Assembly: GCA_035048485.1 (NCBI GenBank)
Contig: CM068587.1
Location: forward strand, 23,227,034 to 23,291,033
DNA: 64,000 bases
DNA from: Pteria penguin
Lineage: Eukaryota > Mollusca > Bivalvia > Pterioida > Pteriidae
Direction of reading: 5' to 3'
Positions 1 through 10,100 of this stretch are shown in pieces. Position 1 is the first letter of the stretch. Each line of letters starts with the position of its first letter. The notes below the pieces were generated by a model. It saw only the letters and a list, made by a program, of their open reading frames with translations. It did no database searches and had not been told where the DNA came from. The position numbers and the translations under genes were made by a program.

Positions 1-357
1 TATATCCAAGAACATATTGATGGGGAAAGTGACATTTTTATTCACAAAGAAGATCCGACATTAATTCGAGTTAAAATTCAAAGCCGTCATACTTCCTCAA
101 AGAGATACACAGTATGGATCAGATATAGTCCAGAAGAAGTACAAGCTTGGTATTGTTTGTGTCGAGCTGGTGCCCGAGTCGTTGGTGTATGTGCTCACGT
201 CGCTGCTATATTGTGGTACCTTGGAAGTGCGCGATGGTCTGAAAAAGTTTCTTTCGGAGTCAGAAATTGGGGACAAAGCCTCGCAGATGCGGGCGAGTTG
301 CCGGAAGCGATCGATCAATCTGACAGTGATAGTGAGGAAAGTGTCATCGAGGAGTAA
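1..357 (+). CDS. C-terminal part of a SWIM zinc-finger protein (partial)
   Basis: The frame is open from base 1 to TAA at 355-357, giving 118 residues with no start in the window. Around residues 50-75 it reads AWYCLCRAGARVVGVCAHVA then ILWYLG, which is a CxC...CxH SWIM zinc finger with the Trp-rich context seen in large, multicopy SWIM-domain families of aquatic invertebrates. SWIM fingers bind DNA or proteins; several such families are transposon-derived. The tail is acidic (DQSDSDSEESVIEE). It faces the spectrin gene convergently, so it is an independent gene or a mobile-element remnant. It may be partial only because the window starts here. Confidence 0.7.
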   Translation, partial: YIQEHIDGESDIFIHKEDPTLIRVKIQSRHTSSKRYTVWIRYSPEEVQAWYCLCRAGARVVGVCAHVAAILWYLGSARWSEKVSFGVRNWGQSLADAGELPEAIDQSDSDSEESVIEE

Positions 358-429
358 CTCTGATACTAAATACATTTACAAGATGCTGAAGCATTTTCAT
401 TAATTGTAATATAGTTTCCCTGTATTTTT

Positions 430-1080
430 GACCGGATTGCAAAGCAATTCCGGATCCGTCGCCATAAACTGAGAATATACTTAAGTCAAATATTTCATTT
501 TAATTCATTCCATTGTCCAACGTTCAAATAAATTATTATGCAGAGTGATTTTATTCTATTTATCAATAGAATAAAACTAAACAAAATCCAAATCCCAGTT
601 ATTAATTCATTGATGAACAGAAGAATATGAAATTTTGACTTGGGTATATTCTCAGTTTATGGCGCCGGACCCCGGTCTATGAATTGGCGAAAACGGTCTG
701 TCTGTCCGTCCGTCCCTCCGTCCCTCCATCTGCATGTCCGTCCGTCCGCACGGTGTCAACATTTTGCATTAAGCATTTGCGTTTAGCTTGGTGTCTTTCA
801 TACCCTAAAGGGTACTTATGTCAAAGTTGGTAGGTTTGTAGATACTTGAATGTTCTATCCAACCAATACAAAATTTTAGTGACCTTGAACTTGACTTTAC
901 GCTTCAGTGAACACACACCGTTTTTGCCTTTGGGGTGACCACTTGCATACATGTATTGTTAATGTTAATGCAAAGCAATTCTGGTCTATAAAGTGGCAAA
1001 ATCTGTCTGTCCGTCCGTCCGACATCAACATTTTGCGTTTAGCATTTGCAATCCGGTCATACCGTCCTTGACGGTTTCTT
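430..1080. repeat. compound dispersed repeat with nested inverted and direct repeats
   Basis: GACCGGATTGCAAA at 430-443 is inverted at 1045-1058. A 20-bp sequence at 461-480 (gccataaactgag...) is perfectly inverted at 644-663. 'ggtctgtctgtccgtccgtcc' plus 'caacattttgc.tt.agcatttgc' occurs at about 690-785 and again at about 995-1050. No ORF. It has the look of a bivalve dispersed repeat with a TGTCCGTCCGTCC core. Confidence 0.6.
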
Positions 1081-1210
1081 GTTAATTGCTTGTTTTCACC
1101 TTATTTAAAATGTAATATATTAAATTCTACTTTAAATGTTTTACCCATCGTCTGCATTTGTAATACTAAAGTTATAAATATATGCTTCACAAGTGTATGG
1201 TTATAACATG

Positions 1211-1430
1211 CCCGAACCAGTGTGGCTCAGTAGTTAAGGATCTTGTGTTGTGATCAAGAGGTCCTTGATTCGATTCCAGCAGCGGTCACTGCAGTGTTCT
1301 GTCTTTCGGATGAGACAATGAAAACTGATGCCCCGTGTCACGAGAGGCGTGGGACGTAAAAGACCCCTCGCTGCTTCAACTTATTCAAATAGGCACCTAG
1401 AGTAAACTGTTTGGTTTTAATAATATTTTG
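1211..1430 (+). mobile_element. tRNA-derived SINE
   Basis: A tRNA-like head: A-box TGGCTCAGTAGTTAAGG and B-box TTGATTCGATTCC about 40 bp apart, followed by a non-tRNA body (CTGTCTTTCGGATGAGACAATG...). The body part CTGTCTTTCGGATGAGAC is shared with the other SINE type in this window. It abuts the next SINE tail to tail. Ends are approximate. Confidence 0.6.
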
Positions 1431-1674
1431 TTTTTTGTTTAACGTCACACCATGAATATTTCACGTATATGGTGACGGCATCTGCCTGATGCGGGCCTTT
1501 GCAACGGACCCACCCGAAGCAGTGAGGGATCTTTAACGTGCTATGCATACCACGATACGGGGCCTCGGTTTTTACTGTCTCATCCAAAAGACAGGATACC
1601 GGCATGACCAGAGCGGGACCCGAACCCCGGCCTCCCGATCAGGAAGCAAGCGCGATACTTCTAGGCCACGCCGG
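1431..1674 (-). mobile_element. tRNA-derived SINE, family with GTGTGACGTTAAACAAAA tail (copy a)
   Basis: On the minus strand it starts CCGGCGTGGCCTAGAAG (A-box), has B-box GGGTTCGGGTCCC, then CTGTCTTTTGGATGAGACAG and a 3' end CACCATATACGTGAAATATT..GTGTGACGTTAAAC plus an A-rich tail. It aligns along its length with copies at 20349-20618 and 32170-32449. Confidence 0.8.
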
Positions 1675-2075
1675 ATTCAACAGCCTTCAGATTTGATGTA
1701 TGTATTGTTGAACGTCACACTCAGCAAAAAGTCTGCTATGTCCAAGAATTTACTTAATACTCATGATTATGTCTGTACTGATTCGGAACACAAGCTTTGA
1801 ATATGACTTGAAATCACATTCTACCGTCTAACACTTAACGAACACGGAAACAAATTCCTTTACGACAGTACGCATTCTTTTCGAACGTCATGACGTCAAA
1901 ATACTTTAGTTAAACGTCATACCTTACGTTCTCTGGATAAACATTACTCGCTTGATTTTCAGTCGATTTTTGTAAAATGTAGTTTTTTAAAAAATAGAAA
2001 TATTGTATATATATCCCTGAAAATTTAATAAGAAACAGAGACAGGGCCAAAATTGATAGTTAATGAACCTTCTCC

Positions 2076-3290
2076 TTTCTATTTGACGGATCTTAACCCC
2101 GAACACAATTTTTAATAACCCATCTTTATAAATTGTTGAAATGCAATTAGTTTCCCCATTTATGTACTGGTTCTGGAGAAGAAGATGTTTGAAGAGGGGT
2201 ACCCTTTTGGGCACTTTTGGTCCCGCCCTGGATCCACCCCTGAGGGAATCTGGTTCCCGAACACAATTTTAGTAGGGGACCTTGAGTACATCATTTACAC
2301 AAAGTTTGATCCAAATCTGCAATGTAGTTCCAAACAGTTTTGTAGAAAAAGTTAAAAATGTGAAAAATGGCCACCCCCCCCCCCCTTTTTTTTTTGGAAG
2401 TCTTAAACGTAAAATTCCTAATTTCATATGTTGAATGTTAAGAAACATCTAAAAACTTATTTAGATGTGTAAAAAAAAAAAAAATTTTTTTTGACCACAG
2501 CTGGATTTGATCCGCTACTCTACATATTTCAATTACCAAGTATTATATGTACCATTGTGAGACCTACTTTTTAGACATGGTGGCATTATCTGTTTACCAA
2601 TTTGGATGAAATTTACCAAATTGATAGAGGACTTTTAGTACTTCATGTATTCCATGTTTCATTAAAATCTTTCATGTGGTTTCGTAGAAAAAGTTGAAAA
2701 TGTGAAAAATGGCCAACCCCCCCTTTTTTTTGAAAGTCTTAAAAAATTCATAAAAAATCCAAAAATTGAGATAATGACAAAATTCTTTCATAATAATATT
2801 CCTTACCACAATTATGATCAAAATAGTCATTAAGAAATCATCAATATCAATTAACTGAAAAACATGACACTTTTCTTCATTGAAATGACTAAGTCCAGAA
2901 ACACGTCAAAAAAGCGTAAATTTCTATTTGACGGATCTTAACCCCGAACACAATTTTTAATAACCCATCTTTATAAATTGTTGAAATGCAATTAGTTTCC
3001 CCATTTATGTACTGGTTCTGGAGAAGAAGATGTTTGAAGAGGGGTACCCTTTTGGGCACTTTTGGTCCCGTCCTGGATCCACCCCTGAGGGAATCTGGAT
3101 CCCGAACACAATTTTAGTAGGGGACCTTGAGTACATCATTTACACAAAGTTTGATCCAAATCTGCAATGTAGTTCCAGAGAAGAAGTCGAAAATGTGAAA
3201 AAGTTAACGACGGACGACGACGACGACGGACGGCGCACTATGACTATAGCTCACTTGAGCCTTTGGCTCAGGTGAGCTAAAAATCAGTAA
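2076..3290. repeat. two near-identical 255-bp direct repeats in a larger dispersed element
   Basis: 2076-2330 and 2921-3176 both run from 'tttctatttgacggatc' to 'gcaatgtagttcc' with only a few mismatches. Between and after them, 'gtagaaaaagtt.aaaatgtgaaaa' recurs at 2343 and 2685. The right end has (ACG)n at 3211-3232 and a hairpin GCTCACTTGAGCC/GGCTCAGGTGAGC at about 3249-3277. Small reading frames here are by-products of the repeat. Confidence 0.65.
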
Positions 3291-3371
3291 AACTAATAGA
3301 TGTTCCAAGAAGTACAGCAATAATGAAGGAAATGAATGACTCATTATATAGGAAATTCTATTATCATTCTA

Positions 3372-3427
3372 TTAATTGATGGCAATTTCAAATCTCAATG
3401 TATCATATAGATATCCAATTGAGTCAA
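3372..3427 (-). CDS. SPTBN5: candidate terminal coding exon of beta-H spectrin
   Basis: The minus strand has an acceptor TTGTTATTCTACAG followed by two bases that complete the phase-1 codon left by w67 (G|TT = Val), then 17 residues (DSIGYLYDTLRFEIAIN) and TAA, with TAG directly after. Phase and acceptor fit, but the peptide is short and unrecognised, so chance is possible. Confidence 0.3.
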
Positions 3428-3524
3428 CTGTAGAATAACAAGTGATCACAGTATTAAACTAAAATGAGTAAGTTTGACCTTGATTAGTTATGAAATAAAA
3501 CTTTTATCGTACCCTGACCTATCA

Positions 3525-3850
3525 GAAAGGACCTTGAGTGACCTTTGTCCAAAAGCCCTTAACCTAAATAACATTTTTGGTGAAGCGTGATCAAATTCTG
3601 ATGAAAGGTGTAGGAGATATAAGTACTGCATGGTATTTCAAGTCATAGTTAATAAGTGACTTTGACCCTTTAGAAATGACCTTGAGTGACATTAATCCAA
3701 AAGCCCTCAACCTAAACAATATTTTGGTGAAGTATGATCAAATTCTGATGAAAGGTATAGGAGATATGAGCTCAGACGGACGAATGGACAGACATACGGA
3801 CATGACAGCATCTATATACTCCCCCAAAAGATTCGGGGAGCATAAAAATT
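3525..3850. repeat. 148-bp tandem duplication ending in a CTCCCC/GGGGAG hairpin
   Basis: 'gaccttgagtgac' to 'ggagatat.ag' occurs at 3530 and again 148 bp later at 3678, with shared 'aaaagccct.aacctaaa' and 'gatcaaattctgatgaaaggt'. The right end has CTCCCCcaaaagattcGGGGAG at about 3821-3842, a possible hairpin. It lies right after the last spectrin stop candidate. Confidence 0.6.
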
Positions 3851-3910
3851 TATCAAAGTATGTGTAAGCAGGTCAGGAAAATCGGAATGTAAAATCATTG
3901 AAGTTCATAC

Positions 3911-4195
3911 CTGAATCATGACTGCTTTGGAAGGATTGATCATGTCCATCTGTATCTTCTCTGTGGCTGCCTACTTCTTCTTTGTTTGGTGACATATTTC
4001 TAGGGGAGTCACTGGATAAGACAACAGAAGGTGGTGTTCCCATGGCAATGGCTTCCCTGACCTTGGCTATATCCTCCTCTTTGAATTCCTGAGATTCTCG
4101 ATGAGCTGCTAGGGGTGACACACTTCGACCTCGGCCAGCATCTGGACTGGATGATCTAACCATTACTGCTGCATGTTGTTCATCTGGAACTTGTC
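3911..4195 (-). CDS. SPTBN5: beta-H spectrin exon w67 (Ser-rich C-terminal tail)
   Basis: 285 bp joined in phase 1 to w66 across a 5.1-kb intron. Tail motifs include RSSSPDAGRGRSVSPL, EEDIAKVREAIAMGTPPSVV and SSDSPRNMSPNKEE, rich in SP sites. A good donor (TTCAG|GTATGA) lies at 3909-3910. If it is not used, the frame runs on for 12 more codons to a stop at 3873-3875, which would make this the last exon (3873-4195). If it is used, the candidate terminal exon is 3372-3427. Confidence 0.85.
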
Positions 4196-7100
4196 CTATT
4201 GAGGAAACAAAGAGTCGAAATGACAATATGGTGAAAGGTCTAAAGCAAATAAGAAATGTCAAAATATTTGGTTATCATTTTATAAATAGGAATTAAAAGA
4301 ATATTTTGCATACACTGGAAAATAATGACAGTCAAAAACAGCACATTTTCCTTTAATCCAGTAAATTGGTGTTTGTGACTTGGAAAGGTTTATTTTCAAG
4401 AAATGCAATAAAACCATGGTTGAACATAATATTAATCCATGACCTATTTAATATATTTCATCTTTATTATTAATATCACACAGTTACTCAGGGTCACGCT
4501 GAATTATCTGTTATAATGTTGATTATTGCTTTACAAAACAGTAAAATATTCTCATACAAAATATGGTGCATTGTATGTAGCACTTGATAGATTCACCCAA
4601 GTAGAAGATTAGAATTCTGAAGAACTTTGCTTTATTTTGTTATTTGTAATAATTGTTTCACAATTTTGAAATTTATATTGTAAATGAAATCAAGATTGGA
4701 AATACATGTATCTGTAGAAACAGAGAGTTGGATTAAGATTAAGTTAAGCAAAACAGCATCATTTGACTCCCATCTATTTTCTGCTTTTTCTTCAGATCAG
4801 CTGAATAGCATCTAGTCATGCATGGTAGAACCAATTAAAAGCTGTCTTTGTTTTAATCTGCAATCCAATATGCAAACTTACATCATGCCATTTTAATACA
4901 ATCCATTCAGAATACTTTTAATGACTTCAATTGACAAAATAATGTGTAGTTTTTCCAAAAAATACAGTGAGGTGCAGTCCTAACATAACATTATGTTAAC
5001 GTCGCGTTAACGCACTTGATAGCCACGTGAACGTGCTTGACAGCCACGTTTGCTTGTTTACAACTTAAAACTTGTGTTTACATGTACATATAGAAGGATT
5101 TGAAGGAAAATCGATATATACACATTGTATATCTAAATATAAAAACATACTAAAGTGTAAAAAAGATATTTAGAATTAAATAAAATCCTTCTGAGTTAAG
5201 GGATGAATTTTACAAAATATTGAACGCAATATCCGAACAGTGACATTAATGAAATTTATTCTTATTTTAAAATAATAATAATAACAATAATAATAATAAT
5301 AATAATAATAATAATTTAATATAATCACAATGATGATTATTATATTCATATATTATTATAAAAAATAGCTAAATTAAAAAAAAATAACAATAAATACATT
5401 AATAAGAAATAAATACATAAATAAACTAATTACAAATTAGAAAGTAATTATGCTAGTATAGACTTTCAAAGTCTTTTCATAAATACCTTATTGCATACCT
5501 ATGCAATAATTTCCTTTTCCTTTTCCTGTTATATTACATATGAAACCCTTAATGCGGGGTGTCATTTTAACATTATATTTAACGCTGTAATTTTATTAGA
5601 TCCATTTTATTTCCTCCATCCGAACTGCATAGAGAATTAATTACAAATGTAGACATGTGAACGTGCAACTAGACCGAGCACACGCGGGAATAAATGGTGT
5701 AAACGCAAATTCCCTCCCGCATATATGTGAGGAGTGCATGCGCATCTGGTCAGCAAGTGTGCTAAAGCAGTCCTTGTGACCACTTTTCACGTTAACGTGT
5801 ATGTTATATTAGGACTGCACCCATCTGTAGTTTCAACCCAGAGGTTGAGACTTACATCACTTTATATCTCTCATTTCAGGATTAAAAAAACTAAAAAGAT
5901 CTCCAAAGAAAAAAAAAAAAAAAAGAAATTTCAGGGTGTCTTAACCACTTGAAGGTTTTGCAACAGAGAAAATCAAACATGGCAGAAATCATTTTAATGT
6001 AGCATTGTTTCAAAGTCGACAACAAATAGTGAATACTAAGTTTACAAAATGCTACACTTTAGATATACAATTTGTGGAAAAGAATCTAAACAATTTTGCT
6101 CCAAGAGATATCTGTGTTGAACATGGTGCATCCATTTTGTGTTGACTGGGAAAAGATTTGGTGAAAATGGAAAGGGGGAGAGGGACAATGTGCAAAAGAG
6201 AACAGCTGCAATATTTCTCTTCCACAATTCTTTGCCTTATACTTTTTTTTCTTTGCTTGAGGATCTGGAGTACATATATCCATATTTACTTCTTTTTTTA
6301 AAAATTCTTTTGTTAGAAGTCCAAGTAACTGAGGTGCAACTTTTTCTGTGCATTTGTGCGTTTCTGGATTCACATTGTGGAAAGATCCTTTTTATCCATA
6401 CTTACACTCAAAAGACCTAAGACACGCATCTGCTAAAATGCTATACCAATATCCTAAGATTGCTAATAGAAATGTTAGTAAGAAGCGCAGATCAAAATGG
6501 CAAACTAATAAATGGCTGAAGTGGAAAAGAGGCGACGCAGCACGACACCAGATGACTTTCGATGTGCTAAGAGAAGCCATTTACTGTTGTACACCTCATT
6601 ATCTGAGCAGCCAATCAGCAATCAGATGACTGATTATGCCAGGAGAGATACGCATACTGAAATGTGCAGAAAGTCAGAGTATGATTGGTTCTATAAAGGA
6701 TTTTCTAAACCAATCATAAATGACTAACATAAACATGCACAATACCTTATGTTCATGGGAGACTTCATTCAAATGTTCAAGATACCTCAGACAGAGTGTA
6801 AAATTTGAGCAAATAGTTCTTAAATAAAAGATTAAATGTGCGAAACTAAAACGAATCTAACAGTGAGTAGCTCTTTGTTACATTATATAAGGTATAAAAG
6901 CAAAATAAACCAAACTGGATGAAAAAAAATTTTCAAAAGATTAATTCCCAAACCAAAGAACCACCTAATCACCACTTTCCAAACAAGGATAATCAGCTCA
7001 AATCCAACAGACTGTCATGACATGTATCAATGAATGGCTGCACAGATGTTAAGTGATCATAAAGCACAAAAGGCAAGATGCTACAATGTGTAAGGGCTAA

Positions 7101-10100
7101 ATCACCTCCAGGCTCACTATCCTCTGTCTCATGGGAGCTATGGAAAAACTCCAGAATGCTAGTAGACGGCATTTGTGCTGAAATCAGCCAACACAAAGAT
7201 ACAAGATTGACAGCATGCAAACATTATATATATATAGTACTCAAACAATGGATTAAAACAATAAAATTATAGTGTTAAACTAAGGACAGAATATATGATG
7301 TCCCAATTTTAATACTGTTTGTTATAACTGACCCTGAATGTTTTCAATAAAAAGGTCTTACTCATCAATTTCACTTGCCTAGTCCTTGGCCTTATTTAGG
7401 TACTACAAAATCGATGGATGATAGAGCATGACATTCTATAACCTTTACATTCTTATCCTCCACTGATAACAATATACAGAAATACAATCATGGTTATGAC
7501 TTATTATTTTGCACCAAGGTGTCACATATCGTAACCCTGTATTTCTATGACGAAATGGTTATAAAGAGAACAAAAAAGTATGTACACTATGCATCCAAGA
7601 TTTAAGTAGTGCCAATATGGAACAAGAGCTCTCACAGACCATTCCAATATATACATGCTGAAAGTAGTACTATCTACATATACAATGGTGAATAGTAATG
7701 TCTAAATATCAAAGTGGATTAATGAGATTAATAGATGATACATATATCAAACTGTGATTGTCTATGATCTTACTGTGGGGACACATCTACTGATGTGACT
7801 GACTATTTCTTATATCATGGCAGTTTGTATATACTCTGTGACTTGTCACTGTTACCCTTACTCTCGTGAATGACTACTTTATTACTATTTATACAGGACA
7901 TGACATTTATAAACCATATTTAAGATTTCCTTATAATGACCTATATTTAAAGTCATTATACACTATCTGAAAGATAATATCTGTACAATGTACTTCTATT
8001 TACATATATGTATGATTTAGACAATGTCTCTTAGTTTTGTTTTTGTTTTGGACAATGGACAATATTATTTCAAGGTCATTATATTTGGGTTTGGGTGGAA
8101 AACCTCTCATTTAGATGTAAAATCTGTGTGAAGGTTATTAAGGTATATTTCATAGCTAAATGTGAAATGGGACAGGTGTGACTGAAGGATAAGTGATCTG
8201 TTATTGTTGAACACCACACTAGCAGTATTTCACAATCATAGTGGCAGTATTAAGTAGGTAATTTAATGAAAGAGGTTTCTATATTTATTGTTTCATACAA
8301 AGGACAAGGAACTAATTAGACTTTTGTGAGATTCGAACCCAAAACCGTCCATTTTGTAGTTGAACACCTTAACAATAAGTCATGTCAGCTCCTACTAAAC
8401 ATCAAAGGACAACAGACGAGAAATAATTGGCACCATTCAAGGCTCTGAACATATAGAGGTATCAATAAGACTGATGAGGACTATAAGTAACTTTTTTATA
8501 TCAAGACAGAAAGAAGCCAAAGAGGAGGACAAAAAATTAAATTGTGATAAACTTAAATGAAAGCGTAAGCCTATTTTAGGTGATACATATGTATATGTTG
8601 TTATTAGAATATTTTAGAACGCATGCAATATGGACAATTAAGACACCATAGAAGGACTTGAAAAATCCAACTGATATTCATTATTTGCATTAAGCAAGAA
8701 AACTACAACCCTTTAAGGCTACATATCATCCTACAATTATACATATATGTATATATATATATATATATACTGAAAAACTAAGCAGTGAATGACAAGTTTG
8801 TAACAGATAGTCTGCTACTGCTTCATTACGTGATTTGATACACTGTGTAAAGCATAATTGACAGTTAAATGACGCTGCCCAGGATATTACAACAACTCTG
8901 CAGAAATTTACCACAGCAATTAAAAAAATCATTTTCAATCCATAAATGACAAATGACTAACAGAATTATGATAATTACATGCAAGAAGGTTCTGAGGCAT
9001 AATATGCAAACATGGTCCATACTTGATAATTCTGTGATTTATTGTCCATACTTCACAATTCAGTCAAGCATGGATGCTATACAATGCAGTGTGGGGTGAA
9101 TTTTTAATGCAGTTGGCCACAAAAGTGATCAAATAGATCAATACAAGGCCTATAAAAGTTGAGGGCAAAATCAGATAATATGAAATTTTTACAAAGATAT
9201 AGCATAATATATATATCTCTTACTGGAATACAAAATACTTTCCCTCCCAAATTAATCCTTAAAACTTTGTGACATACCAGCATAATGAGTAATTTTGATT
9301 AGCCATTCCTTCATACTCGACTCGTTTGCCGTCTCTAGTAGATACTCCGCTCCATCTCCTACTTTCAGTCGTAACACATTTTTCTTTTTTGTATAGTCTG
9401 ATGCCACCTCACATTGAGCATTATGCAGGAATACAGGGGGAGCCACTGGTACTTTCTCAGCAGCACCTACATAAAAAGAAATATATTAGGTTTATTATTG
9501 TAATTCTCGGTAATTACCATTGTTTGACTTTTTGTCCATTATTTAAATACCTAAATTTACATACTTTTTTTATTTCTAAATCATGAATTTTTATCCAATA
9601 AAATGACATTCAATAAATAGTTTATATACTATTTGGTTATTAATTACAATATACCTTCTTTGTCCTTATAGAAGGCAAGAATCTGACCATGTAACACAGT
9701 ATAAAAACTCTTCCATGAACGTATTGTTGCTTTTTTGCCTCCAGCTTGTAATTCTTGTTTCCTTTCTAACATTCCCTCTAAGTCAGCTGGAGGAAGATTA
9801 TCAGGAAGTTTATATTTATCTTTAAAGCTTCGAGTTCTCCTTCGTAAATTGAAACTTGGAGTTCTCTTTTTCTTTTTCTCTTCATCTTTCATGTTTTCCA
9901 CACGTGATTGTTTAGGACTGACAGGGGGAGATAATTTGTCTTTTTTAATCAAACTGTGTTCTTGGTGTTCTGATGGTATCTCAGGGGGTGGGGCATCTGG
10001 CAGAGTGGGTAAATCCTCCTCTGATGGGGTTGGTTCATTATTTTGATTCACAATGCCTTCTCCTTGTCTAAACTCTAGTGCTTTAGGAAGGACAGGAGGA

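Larger units (their letters stand above)
4196..9277 (-). other. intron w66-w67 (5.1 kb)
   Basis: Holds a TIR element at 4965-5827 and a degraded SINE at 8201-8395. The stretch 5890-6740 has several short overlapping frames on both strands with no recognisable product. I see nothing else in 6740-8200 and 8400-9277 beyond AT-rich sequence and a short (TA)n at about 8745-8770. Confidence 0.6.

Noticed and set aside
3030..3275. 81-codon plus-strand ORF
   Set aside because: It lies wholly inside a dispersed direct repeat and ends in the (ACG)n/hairpin terminus. The other repeat copy does not keep the frame.
6086..6373. Lys-rich minus-strand frame in the last intron as an extra spectrin exon
   Set aside because: No spectrin or other domain is recognisable, it has no suitable splice sites, and w66 joins w67 directly in phase 1.
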